A stretch of DNA of 13,750 nt from Verrucomicrobiales bacterium (GTDB lineage: Bacteria; Verrucomicrobiota; Verrucomicrobiia; Verrucomicrobiales; DEV007), in the NCBI GenBank assembly GCA_013911195.1, contig JACETS010000054.1, positions 1 to 13,750 on the forward strand, written 5' to 3'. Under the pieces are notes generated by a model. That model did no database searches and was not told the origin of the DNA. It worked only from the letters and a program-made list of their open reading frames with translations. Made by a program: the position numbers and the translations under genes. Positions 6,323-13,750 of this stretch are shown one piece after another; positions within the stretch are counted from its first letter, which is position 1; each line of letters opens with the position of its first letter.

Positions 6323-7726
6323 ATGAGTAATAATTGGATAATACCGGCGATGGAATCGATAAGAAGTTCCCTTTTTCTGCGAACCTTACTAATCGGTTTT
6401 TTAATATTGATCATGCAAATTCCTGTCGTGATGATTAATGGGGTCATCAGAGAGAGGGAATCTACAAGAGATGCAGCGTTTCAGGATGTAACGAAGAGTT
6501 GGGGAGGGAGGCAATCTATTGTTGGGCCGTGGATTTCTGTTCCTTATAAACATCATTCTGTACAAAGAAAAAGTTCAAATAATAAAGTCGAACATTTTAC
6601 TACTACTCAAACTAAGGTCGCTACGTTTTTACCAATGGATCTCCAAATTGATGGCGAGGTTGTTAATGATTTGAGAAAAAGAGGTATATTTAAAGTGCCC
6701 CTTTATAAAGCAGAGCTTTCATTTAGCGGTCATTTTTCTAAGCCTGATTTTTCATCTTGGGGGGTTAGTGATGATGATATTCTGTGGGACCGGGCCTATC
6801 TGTCAGTTGGCCTGACAGATTCTAGGGGTATCGTTAAGCAATCTGAGTTAACGTGGTTAGATTCAAAAATAGACTTTCTACCTGGAACTGGAATATTGAA
6901 TTCAACTGCTCCTGGTATTCATGCTCCTTTAAAGGGTTTATCATCTGAAAGTGATTTTGAATTCTCATTTCCTTTAAATATCAACGGTAGCGATACTTTA
7001 CTGTTCACTCCATACGGCAATGATACGAGAGTTAATCTTAAATCAGATTGGATAGATCCAAGCTTTCAGGGCAATTGGTTGCCAGTTAATCATGATATTG
7101 ATGAAGAAGGTTTTCAGGCCTCTTGGAGTATTCCATATCTAGGTCGTAATTATCCTCAGAGTTGGAAAGATGCCAGAAATTTAAGTTCTTCTATTCAGGC
7201 TTCAGAATTTGGAGTTAGATTTATAGTGCCAGTTGATAATTATAGAATGGGTTTCAGGAGTGTGAAATATGCACCACTCTTTCTGATGTTAACTTTCATT
7301 ACATTGTGGTTGTTTGAAATTATTAGCCATTCACGAATTCATCCTTTGCAGTACCTTTTACTTGGGGCTGGTATGTGTGTTTTCTATTTGCTCGAATTGT
7401 CTCTTGCCGAGCATATTGGGTTTGGTTGGTCTTATGTTATTGCAAGCACTCTAGTTGTCGGTCTTATGGGATCTTATTCTTTTGTTTTTCTTAAAAGTAT
7501 ATTTAAGGCTTCGTTTGTAGGAACAATAGCAGCCCTGCTTTATGGATATCTCTATGTCTTATTGAGAAGTCAGGATTATGCATTGCTTATAGGATCTTTC
7601 GGATTGTTTTTTACTATAGCGACAGTGATGTATCTAACCCGTAAAATTAACTGGTATAATTCTAGTTCTTCGGAGATTAAAAAGAGTCCTCTAAGTCCTC
7701 CTCCTCTTCAAAATAATGCTCAATAA
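6323..7726 (+). CDS. creD: CreD-family inner-membrane protein
   Basis: This 467-residue protein has a transmembrane helix near the N terminus (about 19-40), a large extracytoplasmic domain (about 41-310) and a cluster of about five or six helices at the C terminus (about 315-440). Family motifs are clear: SIVGPWISVPY, GVRFIVPVDNYRM, KYAPLFLMLTFITLWLFEI, HPLQYLLLGAGMCVFYLLELSLAEHIGF and LRSQDYALLIGSFGLF followed by MYLTRKINWY. E. coli CreD is linked to the CreBC regulon and envelope integrity; its molecular activity is unknown. The length is normal and the C-terminal 25 residues are low-complexity. Here it stands alone, with no creBC-like genes and no TTCAC-type cre tag upstream, so control is probably by the paired palindromes 50 bp upstream. 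No Shine-Dalgarno is present. Confidence 0.9.
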   Translation: MSNNWIIPAMESIRSSLFLRTLLIGFLILIMQIPVVMINGVIRERESTRDAAFQDVTKSWGGRQSIVGPWISVPYKHHSVQRKSSNNKVEHFTTTQTKVATFLPMDLQIDGEVVNDLRKRGIFKVPLYKAELSFSGHFSKPDFSSWGVSDDDILWDRAYLSVGLTDSRGIVKQSELTWLDSKIDFLPGTGILNSTAPGIHAPLKGLSSESDFEFSFPLNINGSDTLLFTPYGNDTRVNLKSDWIDPSFQGNWLPVNHDIDEEGFQASWSIPYLGRNYPQSWKDARNLSSSIQASEFGVRFIVPVDNYRMGFRSVKYAPLFLMLTFITLWLFEIISHSRIHPLQYLLLGAGMCVFYLLELSLAEHIGFGWSYVIASTLVVGLMGSYSFVFLKSIFKASFVGTIAALLYGYLYVLLRSQDYALLIGSFGLFFTIATVMYLTRKINWYNSSSSEIKKSPLSPPPLQNNAQ

Positions 7727-7998
7727 CATGGTTGAAGCTTTTGAAGATAATCTGGAGGTTAATCATTACATTTAATGTAAAAATACTTAAATGGATGAGA
7801 CTAAATAACATTTAATCATTCTTAACAATTAGAACACCTAAATTGTGAGATAAATGTTTTTAGATCAAATAATGACGAAAACTCAATTTGACGAAAATTA
7901 ATGAACCTCTATCTGTTTGATGATTCGTTAATAATCACTTCACATCTTTTATTTAACAATAATACATGTTATTATAACATTAACATAACTATCTCCAA
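7727..7998. promoter_or_regulatory. 272-bp intergenic region with small repeats
   Basis: This is the longest gene-free stretch in the window and is very A+T-rich, with no convincing coding frame, RNA gene or strong terminator. It holds a 7-1-7 palindrome TTACATTTAATGTAA (7766-7780), two TGACGAAAA direct repeats starting 16 bp apart (7873-7881 and 7889-7897), and a 7-1-7 palindrome ATGTTATTATAACAT (7966-7980) that ends 18 bases before the next start codon. The last one includes TATAAC (7973-7978), so it could overlap a -10 box. Such short palindromes are common by chance in A+T-rich DNA. Confidence 0.35.
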
Positions 7999-10095
7999 AT
8001 GAGCATTAAACTATTACGTCACTTCATATCTTTTTCCTGTGTTTTTCTTCTTACAGCTTTGGCTTTACAAGCTAAAGATCATGAAAAAGAGGCAAAACCT
8101 TTTGGATTAGTTTCGAAACTAACACAAGATACAGAAATCATCTTTGGTCTTACTCATTTTGAAGAATTTGCCAATGAAATAGGTAAGAGCAATACTTGGA
8201 AAAAAATAATTGAATTGTTGGACCTTCAGGCGGGATTTGATATTTCTGATTTGGCAGAGCCTTGGGGTGCAGCCATGGATGTTATTGGAGAAGATGCTTT
8301 TTTCGGATTTGGCAAGGGTACGGCTGCTAATTTAAACAGGCTTACTAAGTTAAGTGAGGAGTATAATAAAATCTCATACGAGGTTGCAGGAAGTCAGTTG
8401 TTATCAGAATTAGGATTTGGGGGTAATGAAAGTTCACCTGAGGAATTGATGAAAGATTTGTTGGATCAATTGTTAGGCGATGAAAATGGAGAATTCGAGA
8501 AGACTCTAAATGAACTCCAACTTCCAGCTTTTATTGCGGGAGCAAAAGTTGGTGATGGTATGGCCGCTCAATTAGTTGGTCAATTTTCTGCAATGGAAGA
8601 CCAATTGCCTCCTTTTGTACTAACTTCAGAGTTTGATGTATCGGACGGTGTTACATTTAGATCATGGAGCGTTGCGGCAAAAGATGTATTTGATGACAAT
8701 GCTCGTGATCAAATGAGGCAAGAGATTGGTGATGAAAAATTAGCTGAGAAGTTAGAGAAAATAATCGACTCCAAGAAGGTAGAGGTTTCATTTGGTGCGC
8801 ATGGTGATTTCTTGATTGTTGGATTTGGACCTGATCATAGTCATATCAAATTTGTTGATAATGAGGACGACTCCCTCATGGCAATTTCAGATTTTCAATT
8901 TGCTAAAGGGTATGCTGACAAAAAGATTCTGGCCTATAATTATTTTTCAAAAGAAGCGCTAAGTGCGTTTAATTCTCCTGGTCAATTCTCCTCTCTCACT
9001 GAGGGGTTAACTGAAATTTTGAAGTCTATTAATGAGGAAATTGATATTGAAAAAATAATTCCATTAGTTAGTAAACTAGGAAAACAGTTGGACGATGCAA
9101 CCAAGCTCAACATCGACTCCACGGCAGGAGTGCTTTATAGAGAGGATGGGCTTAAATGGGCCTCTATTGGAGGAGCAAGTGTTCCAGGAGTTGATACCGA
9201 TGTTCCATTAAAGCTTGCGCCAGCGGTGTCAGAGGATGCATTTCTTCTGATTAATACAGCAGAGGAAATTGATTCAAGAAAGAATAGTATAGCTACATTT
9301 GAAACAGTTGCACAAATTCTTCATGGAGCTGGGCAAACAGCAATCCAATTTCAGGGGGATCAGCAAGTTGCTGAAATGTTTGAGATGTTTGACGGTATGT
9401 TTAGACCTAAACTTTTGAAAATCTGGAGTATTTTTAAATCTAAAGTGGCTAACGGGTTAGGACCTGAAGGCGGTGTTGTTGTTGATCTCAAAGGTAGTAT
9501 GCCTAAAATTCCTGGGGTTCCTGCGGAATTTGTTAAAAATGGAAAAGTACCAAGAATTTCAATTTTCAATTCGGTTAAGAACAGAAAACACCTTGCTGAG
9601 GCATGGGAACAATTAGTTCCGGCTATTAATGAGATTGCAGCAGCCATACCTGGACAGGAACCTGGTCAGGAGTTTCAGATACCAGATACGTTATCAATGG
9701 ATGGGAAGAATCTCACAACTCATTTTATTGGATTACCATTTGTTAGTAATGATTTTCTTCCATCTTTATCAATTAGTGATGAGTTGTTCTTTTTGTCGAC
9801 TTCCAAGAAAGCTACGGATGAACTTTCTGCCGCTATTATTGAAAATAAAAATAACGATATGAATGGTCTTGTATTACGAGTTAATGTTGAACAATTAATT
9901 CAATTCGCAAATGCATGGATTGGACTGATTGAAAAGAATGAAGATCTAGTAAATGATGATGCAACCATAGAGATTTTAAATAATGTCAAGAGGGTTTTAG
10001 AGTTTGGAGAAGGTGTTAAAGGGTTCGATTATAAAAGGTACAAAAAAGACCGATGGAGAGAAGACTGGCATTTTAATATCGGTGATATTAAATAA
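7999..10095 (+). CDS. Large secreted protein of unknown function
   Basis: I do not recognise this 698-residue protein. Residues 1-25 form a Sec signal peptide (hydrophobic core FSCVFLLTALAL, cleavage after LQA), so the mature protein is exported; no lipobox cysteine and no further membrane helix are seen. The mature part is acidic and soluble-looking. It begins with FGLVSKLTQDTEIIFGLTHFEEF (35-57) and DVIGEDAFFGFGKG (94-107), a pattern loosely like secreted DUF3352-type proteins of planctomycetes and verrucomicrobia; that is only a resemblance. A second segment (LAPAVSEDAFLLINTAEEI) has a similar style, so two related domains are possible. No catalytic motif, cysteine pair or repeat is obvious. 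The ATG is chosen because it gives a complete signal peptide. It is followed after 50 bp by a HAD phosphatase on the same strand. Confidence 0.8.
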   Translation: MSIKLLRHFISFSCVFLLTALALQAKDHEKEAKPFGLVSKLTQDTEIIFGLTHFEEFANEIGKSNTWKKIIELLDLQAGFDISDLAEPWGAAMDVIGEDAFFGFGKGTAANLNRLTKLSEEYNKISYEVAGSQLLSELGFGGNESSPEELMKDLLDQLLGDENGEFEKTLNELQLPAFIAGAKVGDGMAAQLVGQFSAMEDQLPPFVLTSEFDVSDGVTFRSWSVAAKDVFDDNARDQMRQEIGDEKLAEKLEKIIDSKKVEVSFGAHGDFLIVGFGPDHSHIKFVDNEDDSLMAISDFQFAKGYADKKILAYNYFSKEALSAFNSPGQFSSLTEGLTEILKSINEEIDIEKIIPLVSKLGKQLDDATKLNIDSTAGVLYREDGLKWASIGGASVPGVDTDVPLKLAPAVSEDAFLLINTAEEIDSRKNSIATFETVAQILHGAGQTAIQFQGDQQVAEMFEMFDGMFRPKLLKIWSIFKSKVANGLGPEGGVVVDLKGSMPKIPGVPAEFVKNGKVPRISIFNSVKNRKHLAEAWEQLVPAINEIAAAIPGQEPGQEFQIPDTLSMDGKNLTTHFIGLPFVSNDFLPSLSISDELFFLSTSKKATDELSAAIIENKNNDMNGLVLRVNVEQLIQFANAWIGLIEKNEDLVNDDATIEILNNVKRVLEFGEGVKGFDYKRYKKDRWREDWHFNIGDIK

Positions 10096-10145
10096 TAATA
10101 TTATATTCTTTGTCGCATCGAATTTAGTTTTTAGTAGTATCTTAA

Positions 10146-10817
10146 GTGGCAAGTATCAAACTAGTGATATTTGATCTTGATGGTACTCTTTTGGATACTA
10201 TTGAGGATCTTGGAGACTCTGTTAACGAAGTTCTTTCATCAAGAGGGTACCCTGAACATAGCTATGATCAGTACTGTGTATTTATTGGTGATGGCATGGA
10301 AAAATTAATCAAAAGGTCCTTACCAAATGAATGCCTCAATGATCCATTGTTAATTGAAGAGGTATTGAGTGATTATCGAGAAGCCTATACAAGAAACTGG
10401 AACAACAAAAGTAGGCCCTATGATGGTATTATGGAATGTCTCGCCGATTTAAAAGCGCGAAATATTATGTCTTCTGTTTTATCCAATAAACCGCATCATT
10501 TCACAGAATTATGCATAGGAGAATTGATTGGAAACGAACACTTTGAATTTGTTCTAGGGCAAAGAGAGGGCGTTAATAAAAAACCATCGCCGGATGCCGC
10601 CATTGAAATATGCGAGGAGTTGAACGTTGCTCCTGAGGAAACTATTTTTATAGGTGATACGAACGTTGACATTCTTACAGGTGTTTCTGCCGGAATGAAA
10701 ACGATTGGAGTGCTCTGGGGATTTCGAGAAGAAAAAGAACTTATAGAAGCAGGTGCTCATTATATCGCTAAAAGCCCTTCTCAGCTCATGGGTATAATAG
10801 AGAATGAAACGGTTTAG
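10146..10817 (+). CDS. HAD-superfamily phosphatase, phosphoglycolate phosphatase-like
   Basis: This 223-residue cytoplasmic hydrolase has normal length for the Gph group. Motif I is VIFDLDGTLLDT with nucleophile D10 and acid/base D12; motif II is VLSNKP with S113; motif III is KKPSP with K146; motif IV is IGDTNVD with D171 and D175. An alpha-helical cap of the Gph type lies between motifs I and II (about 17-85). The likely substrate is a small phosphorylated metabolite such as 2-phosphoglycolate, but the family is broad and the exact substrate cannot be read. The start is GTG at 10146, three residues before the first beta strand; no Shine-Dalgarno is visible. It may be co-transcribed with the secreted-protein gene 50 bp upstream. 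Its stop overlaps the convergent Sfp-type gene by four bases. Confidence 0.92.
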   Translation: MASIKLVIFDLDGTLLDTIEDLGDSVNEVLSSRGYPEHSYDQYCVFIGDGMEKLIKRSLPNECLNDPLLIEEVLSDYREAYTRNWNNKSRPYDGIMECLADLKARNIMSSVLSNKPHHFTELCIGELIGNEHFEFVLGQREGVNKKPSPDAAIEICEELNVAPEETIFIGDTNVDILTGVSAGMKTIGVLWGFREEKELIEAGAHYIAKSPSQLMGIIENETV

Positions 10818-11557
10818 AAGAGCAACAGATTAGCTAGTGCCCTACTATTAAAGAAAAGAGTATTTATACTTTTTGAGGTTTCAGGCGCACACAAAGTCAT
10901 AATATGTGGATCAGGGCATTTTAATTCAATAAGTCGTAATCTGTCAGATTTTAAATCGTTATCGTACTTCAATGTCCCATGTTTTTTGTTTTCTATTGGT
11001 GGATCCACGCTGATTTTTCTAGGGTCGACTCTCAATCCTAGACCAGTCGCCTTAAGGTAAGATTCTTTTGACGTCCATAGTCTATAAAACATTCTCTTTT
11101 TATCGTTCTGATTGTTTGAATCTATCAATGATTGTTCACTTGTAGTGAAAACTTTTTTGGCAACTTGCTCCAAGTTGATTTCCCTGTTTAGGTTTTCTAC
11201 GTCAATGCCAATTTCAGAATCTATTGAGAAAGCAATAGCTGCCAAACCTTTGGTGTGGGTGATGTTGAATTCTATACCCTTCGAATGTTCCAAGTAAGGT
11301 TTTCCATTTTCTCTGTGAATGATGTTTATTTCATTTGGATTACAATTTAACCACTTGGAAAGTGTGCTTCTGAGTACGCTTCTGCATTTGGTGAAACTTA
11401 ACCTGTCATCTAAGTGTTGAAATTCATGAGCTTTATTTTTCTCATTCCTTGAGATAATTTTATCATAATCACTCCACTTTTCCTGTGTTGAATCTATTTC
11501 GAAAACTAGGATTATGATTTCACCTTTTTTGATAGTATCAGGTATATTTTGAAGCAT
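10814..11557 (-). CDS. 4'-phosphopantetheinyl transferase, Sfp type
   Basis: This 247-residue enzyme transfers phosphopantetheine from CoA to a serine of acyl or peptidyl carrier proteins. Its size and two-domain pseudo-dimer pattern fit the Sfp group, not the short AcpS group. Motifs: NGKPYLEHSKGIEFNITHTKG (84-104) with the His-Thr pair, IGIDVEN (116-122) with Mg-binding D119 and E121, and WTSKESYLKATGLGL (161-175) with E165 and K169. It lies 24 bp downstream of the nitrilase-family gene on the same strand, suggesting co-transcription. No polyketide or nonribosomal peptide genes are present here, so it may serve fatty acid synthase ACP or a remote cluster. The last four bases overlap the convergent HAD phosphatase gene. 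Confidence 0.93.
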   Translation of the reverse strand: MLQNIPDTIKKGEIIILVFEIDSTQEKWSDYDKIISRNEKNKAHEFQHLDDRLSFTKCRSVLRSTLSKWLNCNPNEINIIHRENGKPYLEHSKGIEFNITHTKGLAAIAFSIDSEIGIDVENLNREINLEQVAKKVFTTSEQSLIDSNNQNDKKRMFYRLWTSKESYLKATGLGLRVDPRKISVDPPIENKKHGTLKYDNDLKSDRLRLIELKCPDPHIMTLCAPETSKSINTLFFNSRALANLLLF

Positions 11558-11581
11558 TACCGAAAAAATTAGTTAGAGGTC

Positions 11582-12358
11582 TTAACGAGATTTTATTTTT
11601 CTCATATTGCTAAGAGCTGGAAAAGTCTTTCTCCATGAATTGACCGTTTCAATTTCGATTGTAGCTCTATATACACCCGGACTTTCTCCTGCATCCAATA
11701 CAACTTTTCCCATTGGATCTATAATCATACTGTTTCCATTGTAAGTGCTATTTGGATCTGTACCAGTACGATTGACTCCGATAATAAAACTTTGGTTCTC
11801 AATAGCTCTGGCCTTTAATAGAATAATCCAGTGTTCTATTCTATCTATTGGCCAGTTTGCTATATTTACCATCAGGTTGGTTTTCTTTGCCGCAAGTTCT
11901 CGATACAGTTCAGGAAATCTTAAGTCATAGCATATAGACATTCCAATTATCCATTGGTTCCACTCAAAGGTTTCTATTTCATCGCCGGCTGTAAATGTCA
12001 TGTGCTCTTTTGCAGGAGAAAAGAGATGATTTTTTCTATATGATATGATTTTTTTATTAGGTAAGAACGCCAATGATTCATTAAAAAAACCCTCGTTTTT
12101 TTTCGTTGTAACGCCGGCTATTACGCAACAAGAATTAAGAATTGCTAATCTTTGTAGGAAATGGAGTGTTTTGTTTTTTTCTTGCTCCACCTCAATGCAG
12201 AGTTCTGATCGCATTGAAAATCCCGTAGAAAACATTTCCGGTAAAATAATTAAATCACCTGATGAGATGTCAATTTCACTTAAGCTTTTATTTGCTCGAA
12301 TAATATTTTCTTCAGGGTTTTCCCATTCGATATCATTTTGGTAGAGATGTATTTTCAT
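11582..12358 (-). CDS. Nitrilase-superfamily amidohydrolase, omega-amidase (YafV/Nit2-like)
   Basis: This 258-residue cytoplasmic C-N hydrolase has the Glu-Lys-Cys triad: E41 in LPEMFSTGF, K109 in SYRKNHLF and C143 in SICYDLRFPELYR. The context FSTGF after the glutamate, the KEHMTFTAGD segment, NIANWPIDRIEHWIILLKARAIENQ (166-190) and VNRTGTDPNSTYNGNS are characteristic of the YafV/Nit2 omega-amidase branch. That branch hydrolyses alpha-ketoglutaramate or alpha-ketosuccinamate, and in methionine salvage follows glutamine transamination. No transaminase or methionine-salvage gene is adjacent in the window. It is the first gene of the pair with the Sfp-type transferase and is divergent from the small membrane protein over 81 bp. 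The ATG at 12358 begins directly on the first beta strand. Confidence 0.9.
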   Translation of the reverse strand: MKIHLYQNDIEWENPEENIIRANKSLSEIDISSGDLIILPEMFSTGFSMRSELCIEVEQEKNKTLHFLQRLAILNSCCVIAGVTTKKNEGFFNESLAFLPNKKIISYRKNHLFSPAKEHMTFTAGDEIETFEWNQWIIGMSICYDLRFPELYRELAAKKTNLMVNIANWPIDRIEHWIILLKARAIENQSFIIGVNRTGTDPNSTYNGNSMIIDPMGKVVLDAGESPGVYRATIEIETVNSWRKTFPALSNMRKIKSR

Positions 12359-12439
12359 CTTGTAAGACTTTGAAAAAAATTACTTATCACTGTTTGATTG
12401 TCTTGCGACATAGTTATGATTGGCTAAATTTAGATTACG

Positions 12440-12739
12440 ATGAGTAAAGAGAAAAAGAAAAGAAAGTCTTCAACCTTATTCTGGGTCGGTTTTCTTTCCG
12501 GGCCGATTTTTTTGATCTTTTTATTTTCCAGTCAATCCTTTGAACTATTGAGAGATGCTCTTGGCAATACATTGCCTCTTTTTTTTACCCCCGGAATACT
12601 TGAGATTAGTCTATTCTTTATCGGTTTCTCAATAGTGATTATTGTTAATCATCTTAGAAGGAGAGAAGAAGATGACGAGTGGGTTATTTTAGAATCTTCT
12701 GAAAATGATTTATCTAATGATAAACGTAATTCTTCTTAA
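12440..12739 (+). CDS. Small two-helix membrane protein, hypothetical
   Basis: This 99-residue protein is not recognised. A lysine-rich N terminus (MSKEKKKRKSS) precedes a first hydrophobic helix (about 12-30). A hydrophobic second stretch (about 45-68, ending in IIVNHL) follows, then RRREEDDE and an acidic, polar tail. Positive charges before helix 1 and the RRR after helix 2 predict a hairpin with both ends in the cytoplasm. It is transcribed away from the nitrilase gene, with a possible promoter (TTGCGA 12403-12408, TAAATT 12425-12430, 16-bp spacer) that would start just before the ATG. It ends 13 bp from the convergent DUF971 gene. The coherent membrane topology and intergenic fit support a real gene. 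Confidence 0.65.
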   Translation: MSKEKKKRKSSTLFWVGFLSGPIFLIFLFSSQSFELLRDALGNTLPLFFTPGILEISLFFIGFSIVIIVNHLRRREEDDEWVILESSENDLSNDKRNSS

Positions 12740-12752
12740 TCCTTTTACCGAT

Positions 12753-13049
12753 TTATTCTGCAAGCTCGAGTAATAGCTCATAGCTGAATAGACCCGTATT
12801 GTGACCGTCACTAAAATAAAATTGTATTGCATAGCCTCCAATATTTTCCCAACCAGTAACCTTTATGCCAGGAAATGAAGTTTGATCGGTTCCGCCGATC
12901 CTATTGCCCATTAAATCTGATTCTCCTTTATTCTCTGCGCTAGGGGATTCTGCGCGGAGTACATCCATTTTATAAAATGTTTCCTTGCCTCCTTCCCATA
13001 GGATTACGATTTCATCGCCTATGGCTTGTATGCTTTCAGGTCGAATCAC
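12753..13049 (-). CDS. DUF971 family protein (gamma-butyrobetaine hydroxylase-like N-terminal domain)
   Basis: This 98-residue stand-alone domain of the DUF971 (GBBH-like N-terminal) family has unknown biochemical role; the same domain is fused to dioxygenases and to Mrp/ApbC-type iron-sulfur proteins elsewhere. Family marks: ILWEGGKETFYKMDVLR (16-32), ESPSAENKGE (34-43) and GGYAIQFYFSDGHNTGLFSYELLLEL (71-96). It is of the SPSAE type and has no cysteines, so the zinc-binding CPCA motif of the eukaryotic-like branch is absent; this is normal for many bacterial members. The start is GTG at 13049, five bases after the msrB stop, so it is almost certainly co-transcribed with msrB and probably translationally coupled. 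Confidence 0.85.
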   Translation of the reverse strand: MIRPESIQAIGDEIVILWEGGKETFYKMDVLRAESPSAENKGESDLMGNRIGGTDQTSFPGIKVTGWENIGGYAIQFYFSDGHNTGLFSYELLLELAE

Positions 13050-13054
13050 CAGAA

Positions 13055-13747
13055 CTACTGCTCATTAGAGCTATCAAAAAGACTAGCAAATTCACCGTAT
13101 CCCTCCTCAGTTAGCTTTGCTTTAGGAATGAACCTTAAAGAAGCAGAGTTAATGCAATACCTTAAGCCACCTTTTGTAGGGGGACCGTCGTTAAAAACGT
13201 GCCCTAAGTGAGAGTCGCCAGTTTTGGCTCGCACCTCAGTTCTCGCGTAGCCAATTTTGAAGTCCGTTTTATTCTCAATTTCATTACTGTCTATTGGCTT
13301 GGTGAATGCAGGCCACCCACAGCCGGAGTCATATTTATCCTTGGATGAAAATAGAGGTTCTCCTGATATGATGCATACATAGATACCTTCTTCGAAATGT
13401 TTATCGAATTCATTTGTCCAAGGTCTTTCAGTTGCTTCGTGCTTGGTGACTTGATACTGGATTGGAGTTAATGTTTTTTTGAGTTCCTCATCCGTTAAAG
13501 GAACATATTTTTTCCGAGCTGGCATTTTTTCGGTTTCTTGATTTGCTATTTTTGGGGCTTCTGATTGTTCTTCAGTTTTTACGTTCTCTTTGGTGATTTC
13601 GGATGAGTCTTCTTTGTTTTCAGTGGTAACTTCAACAGAAGGTTCCTTTAGATCATTTTCAGGTGTCGATGTTTGTTCTTTTTCTTTACAGGAAATGATT
13701 AAAAATCCCGCTATTGTAATGATAAGAAAGTTCTTAAAGAGTTTCAT
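13055..13747 (-). CDS. msrB: Peptide methionine-R-sulfoxide reductase MsrB, exported lipoprotein
   Basis: This 230-residue protein would repair methionine-R-sulfoxide in proteins outside the cytoplasm. Residues 1-19 are a lipoprotein signal with lipobox IISC, so C20 is lipidated. Residues 21-78 are a Glu/Thr/Ser/Lys-rich flexible linker; the SelR domain covers about 80-222. The catalytic cysteine is C198 in GGLRYCINSASLRFIP, and the resolving cysteine is C143 in KYDSGCGWPAF. DSHLGHVFNDGP is the family's central motif. The two CxxC zinc motifs of many MsrB proteins are missing (YVCIISGEPLF has a single Cys125), placing it in the zinc-free branch seen in Neisseria PilB. The ATG is three bases from the window edge, so its promoter is not visible. 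The DUF971 gene follows after five bases. Confidence 0.94.
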   Translation of the reverse strand: MKLFKNFLIITIAGFLIISCKEKEQTSTPENDLKEPSVEVTTENKEDSSEITKENVKTEEQSEAPKIANQETEKMPARKKYVPLTDEELKKTLTPIQYQVTKHEATERPWTNEFDKHFEEGIYVCIISGEPLFSSKDKYDSGCGWPAFTKPIDSNEIENKTDFKIGYARTEVRAKTGDSHLGHVFNDGPPTKGGLRYCINSASLRFIPKAKLTEEGYGEFASLFDSSNEQ

Positions 13748-13750
13748 AAG

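Noticed and set aside
7935..7945. A TTCAC cre-type tag near creD
   Set aside because: Only a single TTCAC occurs, downstream of creD, without the paired TTCAC-N6-TTCAC arrangement, and no creBC genes are present.
9629..9862. Overlapping plus-strand frame inside the secreted-protein gene, and other overlapping frames across the window
   Set aside because: They lie wholly inside well-supported genes in other frames, lack recognisable domains, and have composition expected of out-of-frame translation.
10814..11557. Part of a secondary-metabolite cluster because of the Sfp-type transferase
   Set aside because: No polyketide synthase, peptide synthetase or carrier protein gene is in the window; many bacteria use an Sfp-type enzyme as their general transferase.
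12753..13049. Degenerate DUF971 that lost its zinc cysteines
   Set aside because: The SPSAE form without cysteines is common in bacterial members, so this is a normal subtype, not decay.

Overview
The window is A+T-rich bacterial DNA with dense genes on both strands. It opens inside a DUF1552 protein, a family largely confined to Verrucomicrobiota and Planctomycetota. It also carries a metal-ABC permease fused to a DtxR-type regulator, an architecture best known from the chlamydial YtgCR protein. Together these point to the PVC superphylum, most likely a low-GC verrucomicrobium. Shine-Dalgarno sequences are almost absent: only the second permease has a clear one. Genus and species cannot be read from this sequence.

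Layout. 1-687 (+) is the 3' end of a DUF1552 gene. It converges on a minus-strand pair (677-2087): mntR, then a PfkB-family sugar/nucleoside kinase. Divergent from mntR is a four-gene manganese/zinc-type ABC importer operon (2173-6218, +): lipoprotein binding protein, ATPase, permease fused to a DtxR/MntR-like domain, and second permease. The 85-bp divergent region holds a perfect 22-bp palindrome (9-4-9). It overlaps a candidate -10 box and ends two bases before the first start codon, so it is a strong candidate MntR operator. 6323-7726 (+) is a CreD-family membrane protein preceded by two copies of a CTTTGT-N3-ACAAAG palindrome that together form a 16-bp perfect inverted repeat. 7999-10095 (+) is a large secreted protein I do not recognise, followed by a HAD phosphatase (10146-10817). 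On the minus strand lie a nitrilase/omega-amidase and a Sfp-type phosphopantetheinyl transferase (10814-12358). Divergent from them is a small two-helix membrane protein (12440-12739). The window ends with a minus-strand pair: an MsrB lipoprotein and a DUF971 protein (12753-13747).

How it fits together. The best-supported system is manganese (possibly also iron or zinc) homeostasis. A cytosolic MntR with all its metal ligands conserved probably represses the divergent importer. The importer's own permease carries a second DtxR-family domain that keeps most metal ligands but has lost the N-terminal ones. The locus would therefore have two related sensors on one transporter, one of them attached to the membrane or released from it. 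The rest of the window looks like unrelated housekeeping and envelope genes in small transcription units.
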